In this document: positions 10,405 to 21,700 of the stretch, in pieces
Numbering within the stretch: position 1 is the stretch's first letter
Layout of the letters: every line of letters starts with the position of its first letter
NCBI RefSeq assembly: GCF_026914185.1
Contig: NC_070570.1
Location: 3,286,001 to 3,350,000, forward strand
Source of the DNA: Puccinia triticina
Taxonomy: Eukaryota; Basidiomycota; Pucciniomycetes; Pucciniales; Pucciniaceae
Direction of reading: 5' to 3'
Length of the DNA stretch: 64,000 nucleotides
The notes under the pieces: model-generated
The model's database searches: none
Seen by the model: only the letters and a program-made list of their open reading frames with translations
Told to the model about the DNA's origin: nothing
Made by a program: the position numbers and the translations under genes

Positions 10405-12960
10405 TGTTGAGTTTTCGACCGGAGAACCCAAAAAGGGGGCGGAGATGCGGCAAGAATATGCTGGACAGTGAGAGGAGGATTTTCTCACTGGATTGGCTCA
10501 AGGGCAAAAAAGAGGGAGAGAACCAATGAGTTTGATTCACATGTAGCTAGTACGGTATAAGTAGACTGAGTACATGTGGTCAAACTGTGGGTGAGATGAA
10601 AGAAGGTTATGAATAAAAACAGCACCATAATGAATAAAAACACACGCAGGAAGACAAGTTACACTCTGAGAGTTGATAAGCCGATAATGTCAGGGTTCAT
10701 GACTACAAGATGCTGGTCAGACATACATAAATGAGATGTAAACATGCTATAATGTTGAGTATCATCAAGAGGGAGAAATTGTTATATGTATGGGATTTTG
10801 GAGTGAGTAGGAAACAGAAGACAGAGTTTCAACACCCCCCGCTACTCAGGCCAAAAGAACCAAGAAACTGACATCAAGAAGAGAGATAGATAAGAAGGAA
10901 GGGATTGCATATTATAGGATGAATGCGCTGATGATTGATGGCTTGATTGCGCGGAGAGAGAGAGAGTCAAGAACAATCAGAGAGCATCAATCCGAGGGAA
11001 AGAAAATGACATGATCAAGGAAGTGAGGTCGGTCAAGGAGCACCGAGCCAGTAAGAACAAGATCATTGATTGATGTTTGTTTGTCTTCAGAGATAGAGTT
11101 CTTGAGGACAATCTTCATCAATGGGTCAAAGCTTGCCTGATGAGTGGACGTAGTGAGTGTAATGAGCACCGTGAACGTCAAGAGTCCTCGGGGCCTTGTT
11201 GGGGTATTTGACCCAGCAGTTGGTAGGTCGATGACCGGTGTAAGACTCAAAAGTGGTTGTGAAACCCTTTTGCTGAATGGAGAAGCGGATGAAGGAGGTG
11301 CAAGCTCTGCCCTTCTATACTACCAGCTACAAGACCCACCTAGGTAAGCTTGGCAAGTTTTAATAAGTGATAGGAGTGGTTAGCTCAAGATAAGTTTCTC
11401 GTGACACAGTATAAAAAAGGTTGTTATTCAGTATGTAAGAGTTGTTATATGTAAGTAAGAGGGTTGAGTGGGTACGTAAGTGTTTTGGTTGATGGGTGAG
11501 TATAAAACTTGATGAGTAATAAACTAAGCCACTACAAATGGGGGGGGAAGAGAGCTCCTTATATAGACAAATGTGAGGGATTTTGGCTCCAGGGAAGCCC
11601 CTGAGTGGGGTATTTTAGCTGGCCTGGACTGTACAACATGAGGGAGTTAAAAGGGAGTGGCTGTGTACAATTTATGCAAGGGGTGCATACATGAGGAGGG
11701 GCTGTGCCAGATGATGTCATAATTTATGCAAGGGGTGCATAAGCTGTGCAGGAAATGATCAGGTGATGTAATAGGACCAAAAAAAAGTGGAGTTAGAAGG
11801 AACTAGAATGTGGGGAACAATTCAGTTGAAGGGGCACAGCCTGCAGGGGCAGTGCTGCATGATGTCATGTACATAACAAACTAACCCAAACCAAATATAT
11901 GTAGTGGGGATAGAATGGTGCGGGGAATGTGACTTGAGGCGCCTGACAGGTGGTTGACTGGGTGCTACAGGTTGTCCAAGGGGTCTAACTTCCAGTGTAG
12001 TGGGGCTCCAGTGATGCTTCCAGTGAAGACTAGGGGTTAATTTAGCCTTGGAGTCCGTTTATGGTGTCAAATGGATGGTACCTTGAGGCCTTCTGTATGT
12101 ACACAAGAAAAACTTTTGATTCTTCACATTTTTTTGTACCACACCGGACTTCTTGCAGTGAACACAGACAGGCAAAACCGTAGGAGTTGGCTTGGATGGT
12201 TGGTGAGACAGTTGAGCTTTGCTGAGCATGGTTGTTTGAGAGATTGATGGCTTCGACTTGTCAAGCTGATTTTGAGCAGCATGATCCTCAAGCTTTTTGA
12301 GAACTTGATCAAATGGAAGGGTCTCATAGTTCATCAATATTTTGTCTTGAAGGATTCAAAGTCTTGAGGGAGTTTGTCAAGCATCAAGATTGTTCTGACT
12401 TGATTGTTGAGCTGAAGACAAGAGTATGTTGAGTTAAAACACGGCAACAATATTGAGAAGAGAGTTGTTCTTTTTCAGTCATAAAGAATAGATCAACAAC
12501 AACGGTTAGCAAGTCTTTCGACTGTTAATCGTGTTGATTTTTTGACCGGAGAACCCAAAAAGGGGGCGGAGATGCGGCAAGAATATGCTGGACAGTGAGA
12601 GGAGGATTTTCTCACTGGATTGGCTCAAGGGCGAAAAAGAGGGAGAGAACCAATGAGTTTGATTCACATGTAGCTAGTACAGTATAAGTAGACTGAGTAC
12701 ATGTGGTCAAACTGTGGGTGAGATGAAAGAAGGTTATGAATAAAAAACAGCACCATAATGAATAAAAACACACGCAGGAAGACAAGTTACACTCTGAGAG
12801 TTGACAAGCCGATAATGTCAGGGTTCATGACTACAAGATGTTGGTCAGACATACATAACTGAGATGTAAACAGGCTATAATGTCGAGTATCATCAAGAGG
12901 GAGAAAGGTTTATATGTATGGGATTTTGGAGTGAGTAGGAAACAGAAGACAGTTTCAACA
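10405..12960 (-). mobile_element. Non-autonomous Copia-type LTR retrotransposon
   Basis: Two near-identical direct repeats (10,405-10,834 and 12,532-12,960; 430 and 429 bp) start TGTTGA and end TCAACA. The target site GCCCT is duplicated at 10,400-10,404 and 12,961-12,965. On the minus strand, the bases just upstream of the 3' LTR are a G run (AGCGGGGGG), which fits a polypurine tract. The interior is only about 1.7 kb and encodes a gag fragment but no protease, integrase or reverse transcriptase, so movement would need proteins in trans. The high LTR identity points to a fairly recent insertion. Confidence 0.88.
12059..12430 (-). pseudogene. Copia gag (UBN2-type) fragment
   Basis: The minus strand reads LDKLPQDFESFKTKY, an in-frame stop, then MNYETLPFDQVLKKLEDHAA, a Gln/Ser-rich linker and VCVHCKKSGVVQKN. 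This is the order of the Copia gag C-terminal half: the UBN2 helical domain, then the start of a CCHC zinc knuckle (C-X2-C-X3-G with the following H/C lost). The frame is broken before the knuckle is complete and the sequence then joins non-coding interior. It is the only retroelement protein trace inside the 10,405-12,960 element. Confidence 0.7.
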
Positions 12961-12964
12961 GCCC

Positions 12965-13200
12965 TGCATGCCCAAATCCATGCTACCATCCTGAGGGATT
13001 CTGAGGATGCCACTGGGCATCCTGGGAATCACGGCACAAATGGGGTAGATCAGGTAGGACCCACCGCTTATATCCCTTGTACCTGCCTTTGGCCAACCCT
13101 TGATGTTGTTCTTATGTCCGCTCAAGACAACCTTTGACCATGCCTCAGCTTTGCCCAGGATTCCAAGTGAAGCGGACATCATCAAATCCCAAACCTCTGA
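12965..13200. other. No gene recognised
   Basis: This is the continuation of the target sequence of the LTR element. No motif was recognised. Confidence 0.3.
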
Positions 13201-13204
13201 GCAC

Positions 13205-13915
13205 ACAACTAGAGATGTCACTGGGTACCCGGCACCCGTGGGCGGGTACCCGCCTTCAGTGACGGGTGCCAGGTGCAGGTGCAGGTATCCTGAATCCTGG
13301 GCTTTTAAGGCGGGTACCCGGGTACCCGCCCCAAATTTACAGAGGGGACTGCAGCCCAATCACCAATCTGTTGGTCAAGAGGGCTGTCCAGTCCTTGAGG
13401 GGACTGCAGCTCAATTACCGGTCGGTCCGGTTATTGAGGGGACACAGCCCTCTCAATGACAGGTCTGTCTGGTCATCAAGGGAACTGCAGCCCTCTTGGT
13501 GACCGGTCTGTTCGGTCATCAAGGGGACTGCAGCCCTCTCGGTGACCGGTCTGTCCGGTCATCAAGGGGACTGCAGCCCTCTTGGTGACTGGTCTGTCCG
13601 GTAATCAAGGGGACTGCAGCCCTCTTGATGACTGGTCTGTCCGGTCATCAAGGAGACTTCATCCCTCTTGATGACCAGTCTGTCCGGTCATCAAGGGGAC
13701 AGAGCCCTCTTGATAACCGGTCTGTCCGGTCATCAAGGGGACAAAGCCCTCTTGATGACTGGTCTGTCCGGTCATTGAGAGGGATGGCTGCAGGTACCCG
13801 TGGTTACCTGCCTTTTTGCACACAGTTACCCGTCAACGGGTGCAGGGTGCCAGTGCGGGTGTCCAGAATTCTGGAATTTTGAGGCAGGTACCAGGGTACC
13901 TGTTGGGGTGCAAAG
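13205..13915. repeat. GGGTACCCG repeat split by a palindromic 43-bp minisatellite
   Basis: From 13,205 to 13,335 and again from 13,785 to 13,910 are direct, diverged copies of a G/C-rich repeat built on GGGTACCCG, GACGGGTGCCAGGTGC and GGGTACCCGCC. Related copies lie at about 51,415-51,530 and 62,125-62,250. Between them (about 13,360-13,780) are ten or so units of about 43 bp of the type GACCGGTCTGTCCGGTCATC plus AAGGGGACTGCAGCCCTCTT. Each unit contains an inverted repeat (TTGATGACCGGT...CCGGTCATCAA). No gene is present. Confidence 0.75.
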
Positions 13916-13979
13916 TGAAATCTCTACGCACAACAGTCAAATACTCCTCCAATACAATGGTTGGCATCCACAAGTACAA

Positions 13980-14217
13980 ATCACTGGGAACCTGGCATTC
14001 CTCCTATTTGTTAGAAGTATACATGAGCCCAGCTGAGCTCCAGACCCGCGCTGAGGCATGCCAGGATTGTCTGGCCTGCAATGCCTTAATTGCCACAGAA
14101 TCCCAGCAAACCCGGCAGCAGCACGTGCAGAGATTTGCTGAGGCATTTAGGGCACGTCTTGACCACAAAGTAGGCATTCTCTGGGAAGCCGCTCAGCAAA
14201 CCTGCCGTGATACATGA
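13980..14217 (+). CDS. Short helical ORF, unrecognised
   Basis: An open frame ends with an Ala/Gln/Arg-rich helical stretch containing LQTRAEACQDCLACNALIAT and QQHVQRFAEAFRARLDHKVG. It has a CxxC pair but no known fold that I recognise. It could be the tail of a decayed gene. Low confidence. Confidence 0.22.
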
Positions 14218-14249
14218 TTTTTTACTGTTTAATCAGACGCTGTTGTAGA

Positions 14250-15425
14250 CGGAAAAGTGAAAAATCAAAAGCTTTTTCTCATACATATATTTACTCTCCC
14301 TAGGCCTCAAGATACCACAAAATGGACCTCAGCAATGGATTCTAAGGCCAATTTTACCCCTAGTCACCACTGGAAGTGTCACTGGAATCCTGCTGGATTG
14401 GAAGTTACACCCTCTTGGACTCTCATGGACACGGCCAGCCCCAGTCATCAACCTGTCACAACCCTCAAGTCACCTTTCCCAGGTATACACATACTCAACC
14501 CCAGCCAAACACATACTCTTTTCTATCCCTCTTATCTCCACTGCATATGTAGGGGACCAACCCCATTCCTTCTGTATTTGACATGTTTGTGTCTCATTTA
14601 TGCACCTCCTGCAGCTGCATGCAGTCTTCTGACCCCATTTCTGCACTCCTTGCATTAGTCTGACACCACTCATGCACCCCTTGCATGAGATACACCTGTA
14701 TTTGACATTTCCCCGCTTTGTTTATGCACTCCTTGCATTAGTATGACATCATCTCTCATTTCTCACCCCACTTTTTGCCTGTATCTATTATCTTCTGACA
14801 CCACTTGTACGCAGCCCACCAGCTAAAATCACACATCCAGGGTTCCCCTTGTAGCTAAAATCCATCACATTTGTCTATATAAGGAGCTCTCTCCCCCCAG
14901 TTGTTTTTCCCTCAGTTCAGTACCCACCAGTTATACAGATATCACCCATTAGCCATTATCATCATCCTTACACTTTTATAACATACCATATCATCCCTCT
15001 TATCTGCAATAACCACTGAGCTCACTCTCATATCTCTTGGTTGACATATCACATACCTGTCACAAGTTACCCGGTTCCTGGTTCAACTTCTAACTGAGAC
15101 ATACACCCTTCTCAGCCTAGGTACTCTTCTCAAATCTATATATGACCCTCTCAACAACCTGTGTTCAATCCCCACCGGAAAAATCAAGTCAACGCTCAAT
15201 CTTTCCACTCCTCATAAACTCTTTCATTTTTCACATACCTGTCATCAAACAACCTCATCTGGAACTAGACCAGACCTATCACTTGATTAAAACCTGCCAA
15301 GCTTAGCTTGGTGAGTCTTGTTATCTGATAGTATAGAAGGGCAGAGTTTTCACCTCCATCATCCCCTTCCCCATTCAGCAAAAGGGTTTCACAACCACTT
15401 TTGAGTTTCACAACGCAACACAAGT
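14250..15425 (+). mobile_element. Copia internal fragment, inverted relative to 10,405-12,960
   Basis: The stretch is diverged but collinear with the reverse complement of about 12,130-11,240. It shows the same residues after the gag break (KNQKLFL, then SKANFTPSHHWKCHW), the same GCATAAAT/GCACTCCTTGCAT motifs, the same TATATAAGGAGCTC box (14,876-14,889) and the same GGTTTCACAACCACTTTTGA end. No LTR of the 10,405 type flanks it, so it is a truncated relative. Nothing in it is an intact protein. Confidence 0.65.
14876..14889 (+). promoter_or_regulatory. TATA-like box in the Copia fragment
   Basis: TATATAAGGAGCTC is conserved at the matching place on the minus strand near 11,556-11,569 in the other copy, where the surroundings have diverged. 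That suggests a retained promoter. Confidence 0.45.
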
Positions 15426-15489
15426 CTTATATGATTACTCCTGCAAAATGCAATAATCCTATGAGAGAAATTAACTACATAATGTGAGA

Positions 15490-15541
15490 CAAAGTCAATC
15501 CCTGATGGAGGCCATGGATTCAAGATTGAGGTGCCCCTTGA
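15490..15541 (-). pseudogene. Severed 3' end of the PIF/Harbinger transposase gene
   Basis: On the minus strand, TCA followed by this sequence continues the reading frame that stops abruptly at 37,879: after NAVDGAV comes KGHLNLESMASIRD and a TGA stop near 15,490. The junction lies exactly at the duplicated TGA target site, so this is the tail of the gene at 37,879-38,960, cut off by the giant element. Confidence 0.75.
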
Positions 15542-15658
15542 CACTGCAAAAAAAAATGCCTTCACCCCAGTGATTTTTGCTTTTTTTTTAAAGGTGAAAC
15601 ACAAAATTTCACAGGCAGTACAAGATGGTCTATTTACAAAATCATAAGTCCATTTGAG
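15542..15658 (+). repeat. Left terminal inverted repeat of the giant element
   Basis: It begins CACTGC and ends near AAGTCCATTTG; it is preceded by TGA. It pairs with 37,762-37,878, with a short divergent stretch (about 15,632-15,645) before the last matching AAGTCCATTTG. Confidence 0.93.
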
Positions 15659-15663
15659 ATGTA

Positions 15664-16050
15664 CAGCAGATCCCAAAAAGCTTGCTTTGACGGGGGGTCG
15701 AAATCAACATTTTTATTTTTTTACGCCTCCCTGCGGTGTATTGAACCCAGCATAGCTCCGGCCATCGCGGGATGAAGTTCTAACTTCTGTGATTTTGTGA
15801 TTGGCTGGGAGCTGGACTATTGGAATCCTCTCCCATTTTAGGGGTTGGGGGCCTCACCAGAACCAGGTACCGCTGAGGCTGGCTCACCAGCGAGCAGGTC
15901 GGAGTTGCTCCAGTGGCGCCCCGGCAGCCATTTCGCATCCTGTACAGCCACGTGTACATGAGGATGCAAGGCTGAAGATTCCGGTGGCGTAAAAAAATTA
16001 ATCTCGCGAATGGGAGCGGTCCCAGAAAGCAAGCTTTTTGGGATCTGCTG
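15664..16050. mobile_element. Nested MITE-like inverted repeat near the left end
   Basis: The ends CAGCAGATCCCAAAAAGCTT and AAGCTTTTTGGGATCTGCTG are inverted copies, and similarity resumes at TTTTTTTACGCC versus GGCGTAAAAAAA, giving arms of about 65 bp around a 260-bp centre. It is absent from the right end of the giant element, which fits a later insertion. I find no clear target duplication. Confidence 0.6.
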
Positions 16051-16683
16051 CATTTAAATGTATCCGACCTGTTAGTTTCGATTCATGCTCCTGGAGGTAG
16101 GATACATGCATCTTGGACTTCGACCGACCGAAAATTATTGACAATAACGGATTCATGTATTTATGTACTCAATTCAAATTCAATGGCAAAGGAGTCAGAG
16201 AAACATTTCTACTCGACACATATTTACATACCAAGCCAATCCTTGATGAATTCATTTGCTTGATAAGCTGCATATCAAAGTTCAGAACTTCAGGAGTAAA
16301 GTAACTTGCATGTCAATGTGGAAGCTGTCGACTCATGGTTACGGCAGGCGCTGGCGGGCTCTCTCCTTATAACGCTTGATACATTTCGAGTGGGCAGACA
16401 GAAACACTCTTGACAATCCTTGCTGTCCTAGACTACGTATGTATGTATTTCCCGCTCTTCCTCAAGTTCAGCAAAATGATTAACCTGCTGACGTTCAGAG
16501 TCCAGAAAAGCCGGCACACTTTGCTTCACAACGTGAATTTTCACATCCACTGGTACACAATTTTCTCATTCTTCCACAGACAGAACCAGGCATAGTTGAT
16601 TAACTGATTCGGGTGCGTCATGCGGCTGTGTCTTCCACCAAGTCCTGTAGAACAGCCACTTTAGTCATCTAATCGGCGGTACA

Positions 16684-17350
16684 TATAAAGTGTAATTGAA
16701 TACCACCGACGGCAGCCTTCACAGGTGAGTTTCACATCAGTTCCGATCCCATGCTTTATCTAACCTGTGTCCTATTCTTCCACAGAACGCAGAGATAATT
16801 GGCTCTTGCTGGTGCGTCCTTTCGCTGTTTGTTTCTGCCACCAAGTCAGGTAGAAGAGCAGCTCCCTTAGACAAGACATCTCAGTGGGGGTAGATAGGAA
16901 GATTACTTGAATAATATTCCACCAACGGCAGCTTCCACCGGTGAGTTTCCCACTTTTCATCTTATGCAACATGTTTAAAGGTGGAATCTAGCGGCAGCTG
17001 ATTGATAATTTGCTTTGGGTTGTAACTTGTATCCGTGGTAGAAGAGCAGCTCCCTCAGACATCTTGGCGGCCACCGGTGAGTTTCTCATTTTTCATCTTA
17101 TGTACACAGGCGGAATCCAGTGGCGGGTTATTGATAATATGCTTTGGGTTGTATCCGTGGTAGACAAGCAGCTTCCTTAATAGACATCTCATTGGCGGTA
17201 GATACATACATAGAAAAATTACTTTGATTGATAATCCACCAACGGCAGCTTCCACCGGTGAGTTTCCCATTTTTCATCTTATGTAACACAGGCGGAACCC
17301 ATCGGCGGGCGGCTTATTGATAATTTGCTTTGAGTTGCATCCGAGTAATA
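16684..17350 (+). promoter_or_regulatory. TATA-like box and repeated units upstream of the SAP-like gene
   Basis: A TATAAAG lies at 16,684-16,690. From 16,700 to 17,340 a unit recurs about four times, with variation: CACCAACGGCAGCTTCCACC, GGTGAGTTTCCCATTTTTCA, TCTTATGTAACACAG, GCGGAACCCATCGGCGG, TTTGCTTTGGGTTG, GTAGAAGAGCAGCTCCCT. Each unit contains GGTGAGTTT followed about 35 bases later by ACACAG, which resembles a 5' and 3' splice site pair. They could be 5'-UTR introns, or subterminal binding sites for an element protein, as TNPA uses in plant CACTA elements. Confidence 0.55.
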
Positions 17351-17370
17351 GAAATTGGAATTGATTCGCG

Positions 17371-18369
17371 ATGCCACCCAAGACAAAAACAGGTGTTGCC
17401 CACGCGAAAACGATCACACGTGCGGGGATACAAGGGAGACCGTCGCAAGGGCAGGCTCCAAAACAACAACGGAAGATTCCAGAAGAAGTCGCCATGTCAA
17501 CTTTGACGACGCCTCCTCCGAGTAAGTCAAATCAACAGACGTCGCCTGAGAATGATGACGAGATGGATCATGAAGGCCAGGGAGATACATCCATTGAGTC
17601 GGAGTCGCTCGAAGGCCTGTATACCCTGTGCTCGACTCTACCCGATACGTATCGTTTTCTTTTGGCGCGAGAGATCAATTTTCAGGAGCGACGATGCACT
17701 AAGAAGGCCCTCACAACCGTGATTAACCATTTTTATCCGGATTGGAAACCTGCGAATCGGAACTGTTCTAAGCGCTACATGATCAACCAATTTGTCGCCA
17801 AAGTGAAGCCAGAAATCGACCGATACTTAGATGAAATTGAAGAAAATGATGAAGCCGAGGCTGAAAAAGATGAAGAGTTGCCTGATGACAATGACGATCA
17901 CGAAGGCGCGGTGGTTGATCTGTCTGGGATAAATCCGAATAATTCTAGTATTACTGTCGACGTAATCCTTGAGATCATCGCCGAATTCAAGCCCAAGATC
18001 AAGCTTCCTGACACCATGTCAAAACATGCTGCCATCGTTGCTTATCACCAACACATAATGCCTCCACCTGTTGGGGGCTTTCCTCCTCCTTTCACTCGCC
18101 CACCTCACATAGTGCCTGCGCCCTACCACAAATACCTGACACGCGATGAGCTTCGATACACACTTCAACACTTTTGCCCACAAATCTTTCTACCCGGGGC
18201 TCCATCGAAAACCATTCTATTGAGTATCTACGAGCGATATGTGCAGCAACTTGTACCTCAAACAGTAGCGTTTGAAGGAGTCCATTTCTATGTTTGCTTG
18301 TCCGAGGATGGAGGGAACGATGAGGTCATGGTCGAGGAGGAAGTAGATGACGGTGCTGAGGAATTTTGA
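17371..18369 (+). CDS. Three-repeat SAP-like protein, 332 aa
   Basis: An intact single-exon frame starts at an ATG after the repeated leader. Residues 1-80 are basic, then Ser/Pro/Glu-rich. Three segments of about 37 residues (111-147, 194-230, 257-296) share a helix, then F-x-P-x-I-x-LP, then S-K and a second helix ending Y-x-x-x-V, e.g. ILEIIAEFKPKIKLP...MSKHAAIVAYHQ and LRYTLQHFCPQIFLP...SKTILLSIYERY. This helix-extended-helix pattern is SAP-like, i.e. probably DNA-binding (inference). An acidic stretch (155-182) separates repeats 1 and 2, and the C-terminus is acidic. It may be the element's accessory DNA-binding factor. A short relative lies at 36,790-37,104. Confidence 0.72.
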   Translation: MPPKTKTGVAHAKTITRAGIQGRPSQGQAPKQQRKIPEEVAMSTLTTPPPSKSNQQTSPENDDEMDHEGQGDTSIESESLEGLYTLCSTLPDTYRFLLAREINFQERRCTKKALTTVINHFYPDWKPANRNCSKRYMINQFVAKVKPEIDRYLDEIEENDEAEAEKDEELPDDNDDHEGAVVDLSGINPNNSSITVDVILEIIAEFKPKIKLPDTMSKHAAIVAYHQHIMPPPVGGFPPPFTRPPHIVPAPYHKYLTRDELRYTLQHFCPQIFLPGAPSKTILLSIYERYVQQLVPQTVAFEGVHFYVCLSEDGGNDEVMVEEEVDDGAEEF

Positions 18370-18771
18370 AATGCCTTCTAAATTATTGGTATAAGTATCG
18401 GAGGAATGTATCGAAGCCAATTTTGTGGTGGAATAATTGACTTTTAGGGATCTCTCAAGTCTTATCTGTTGTGCTGCTATTTCACCGTTTTTCAAATTAT
18501 CTTTCCATAGCTGTAGAGCTGATTAGCTGCTAAATTCGGCGCTTGTTTTATAATGGTCACCTCATACTTTGTAAATAGAAACCCAGAGAGCCGGAAATCC
18601 ATCTTTTTGCCGGAAACACCTCACCTTGCCATGAAGGGGTATGTGGTTACAGAAGCTGCATGGCTATTTTGCCCGCGAGCGCGTGGTGAAGGGTACGCAG
18701 ACCACAGAACCTCATTGCGACTTGTTACATTGTCAGCACACATCTTCTCAGTCAGCGGATCAATTTGAACC
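18370..18771. promoter_or_regulatory. Intergenic region upstream of the transposase
   Basis: About 400 bp separate the stop of the SAP-like gene from the transposase ATG. TTTTATAATGG at about 18,546 and TTTGTAAATAG at about 18,570 are possible core-promoter sites. No tandem duplication is seen here, unlike several other gene starts in the element. Confidence 0.35.
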
Positions 18772-21700
18772 ATGCCCAAGGTCGTGAAGGTCAAGCCTCG
18801 AACAGTCTGTACCTGTATCAGTAATCTCTGCGGATCGAGAACGTATTTGGATGAGAGAGAAAATGTCTGGCTCAAGGGCCAACTGGTTGATCCTCGCACT
18901 GCAAAACGCCACCAACTAGCTGACAAGGAGGCCGGCCATCTACCCGCAACTCCTGCCAATGACCACCTCGATCCTGAAAATGCCGATGTGCCCCTCAATC
19001 CTGAAACTGATCCAGCAGAGCCGCCTTCAGGCCCTGTACTCGAAGATTGTACGCCATGCATGACTTTCACTTTTCTTCTTTGGTTTCATCCTGATATGGA
19101 AATAATAGCAGTTCTTCTCTTTTGCGGCAGCTGGTCTAATTGCATCCGACGAAACTCGTACTGGAGACTCATGGGCCTCTGTAGTAGAAGCATTGTCAAA
19201 TTCGTTAGGAGCAACTCGCTTGGCCTCCCTTGCTGAAGATAGCAACAAGGAACGTGCAAAAGTGTATGACGATTGTGAGTCTAATTGCTTCTTTGTGCTT
19301 TTCGAGTAAGTATTCCCGCGAAGTATAAATAATTAATCCTCTTGATCCTAGCCCAATGTAGGGTGATATCAAAGTTTCAAGCAACCCCGCCGGTTTTCAC
19401 CTATGCTATCCTTGTCACAGCTATATTGACTATCATCCATCCATCATCCAATCTCACGAGCGGATGGCTCTTACAACGGCAAGTGGACTTGATAGAACTG
19501 ACACTCCGCCAAGGTCCAACTGGCAGTTCCACATCGAAAACCTTGGATACAACCGACATTGATGCCTTGGCCAAATTCCCGAAAAGCATTCAAAGTGTTT
19601 TTAAATGGCTTTGTATTGATCCGGTTGTGGTCCATTTCAACTGTTGCTCAAGATGCTTTGCGACGTATCCTGCGGAACTAGCGCCGGATCTTTGTCAACA
19701 TCAACATGAAGTTTTAAATGACTCAAGTGAATCCGACGAGACAAACAGTGATACTGAAATGGCGCCTGAGAACGGTTCGGGCGTTTGCGGAGAGCCTCTT
19801 TTCCGCATGCGAAATGGTAGTAAGGCCCCAGTCCGCCATATTGGCTTTCAACTACTCACCGCCTGGCTGGCGCGGTTTTTCTCTCGCAAAGGCATAGAGG
19901 ACCTACTAGACCTTTCAATACCTGAAAAAAATTCAAGTATTTCGGTGTCCGACATTCACGGATCAAAAATTTGGAAAGAGTTTCAAGGTCCCGATGGAAG
20001 TCCATTTACAGCCCGCTCCGGAAACATTGTCTTTGGGCTGTTTATTGATGGGATTAACCCCTATGGTAATAAGGTATCCGGCAAGCATGCCTCAATCACG
20101 TTTGTCGTTTTGGTATGCCTCAGCCTTCCGTTCTCCGTCCGATTCTTGCCGCAAAACATCTACCTGGTCGGTATAGCTCCAGGACCAAAAGAACCTAGTC
20201 TCACCCAAACGAATTGGATTCTCAACCCTGTTGTTCAGCAGCTCCGGGAGCTTTGGTCACCGGGCATTTATCTTTCTAGTACGGCACGCCACCCCAAAGG
20301 ACGTCATATATTTGCTGCTCTGATCCCGGTTTTTGCTGATCTGCCCGCATTGCGACGTGCCATAGGATTCGCCGGCCATAGTTCTAACCTCAACATGTGC
20401 TCTCTCTGCGAACTAAGCAAAGACAACATTAAGAATCTTGTTGCTTCCACCTGGATCGCTAGATCATCGGAAACTTATCTCATGTGGGCCCACGCCTCCC
20501 GCGACGCAGCAACATTCAAAGAACGGAAGGAAATATTTGAGGAGCACGGAATACGGTACTCAGTGCTCACCGAACTCCCTTATTGGAAACCCGTCGAATT
20601 CCATTGCGTTGATGCAATGCATAACCTGCTCTTGGGTTTAATTAAATGGCACTGTGTACGTTTTTGGGCCATGAGCTCTAAAATCTCAAATCCGGTGGAT
20701 CACTACGACCGCCCTATCCCAGCCAACGAGGTGAGCAAAATCACCAAGGAAAAGATCCGGCACGAGAAGATGGAGAAGGAGAAGGCCAAGCGCGGGCAGA
20801 AATCTCGCAAGGAAACGGAGTCAGCAGCTGTGCCTGCTACCCAGGAACCGGTGAATCCTGATATTCCCACTGCTGTCAACAGCTTTAATGTGGATCAAAA
20901 TGAACCTACGAATCCTGCGATTGCAGGTGTACCTTTCAGAGACCTCCCTTACGGCTCGCAAACTTCGCCTGACGACTTCAATTTTGCTGTTCCTGATGAC
21001 TGGGACGGAATTTGGGAAGAGCCAGCCACCGAATGTATTTTTGATTCACATATGTTAAATCAGATCAACGAAATCCTGCCTCGCCTCAACCTTCCCTCCT
21101 GGATCGATGGTGCTGTCCCCGTCCTGGGGAAAGCGTCCTATGGTAAATTGAAAGCCGATGAATGGCGAACCGTCTTTCTTATCCAACTGCCTCTTATATT
21201 AGCAAAAATTTGGAACGGTCACGATCGTGTTCACGTCTCCTTATTGCGGAATTTCGGGCATTTGGTCTCCGCGGTGAATACTGCTTTAAAGCGATCCATG
21301 ACTGAAGAGCGTATTGCATTATACAATCAACACATCACCCAATACCTCAAGAGCGCGCTTATTCTTTTCCCCGATAGTCCTTTGGCCCCCAACCATCATC
21401 TATCTATGCATCTAGGCGACTGTTTGGCAAGATTTGGGCCTGTTCGTGCGTGGTGGTCTTTCCCAATGGAAAGATTGATGGGTCAAATTCTCACTTCCAC
21501 TCATAACAATCATATTGGTAATTAACACATTTACATTGCGATCAGAACTGATTTTTGAAACTCTACTAATTTTTCTTCCTTTTACTGAACAGGCGAATTA
21601 GAAATAACGTTCCTGGAACATTTCTGCCGCTTAGGGAACTTGCGTGCACTACTAGAATACCCAGAAGATCTCCCAGAAAGTTTGCGCCCTTTCATTCCCA

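Noticed and set aside
13360..13780. CRISPR-like array of regular repeats
   Set aside because: Repeats are back-to-back without unique spacers, and the window is eukaryotic; it is a minisatellite.
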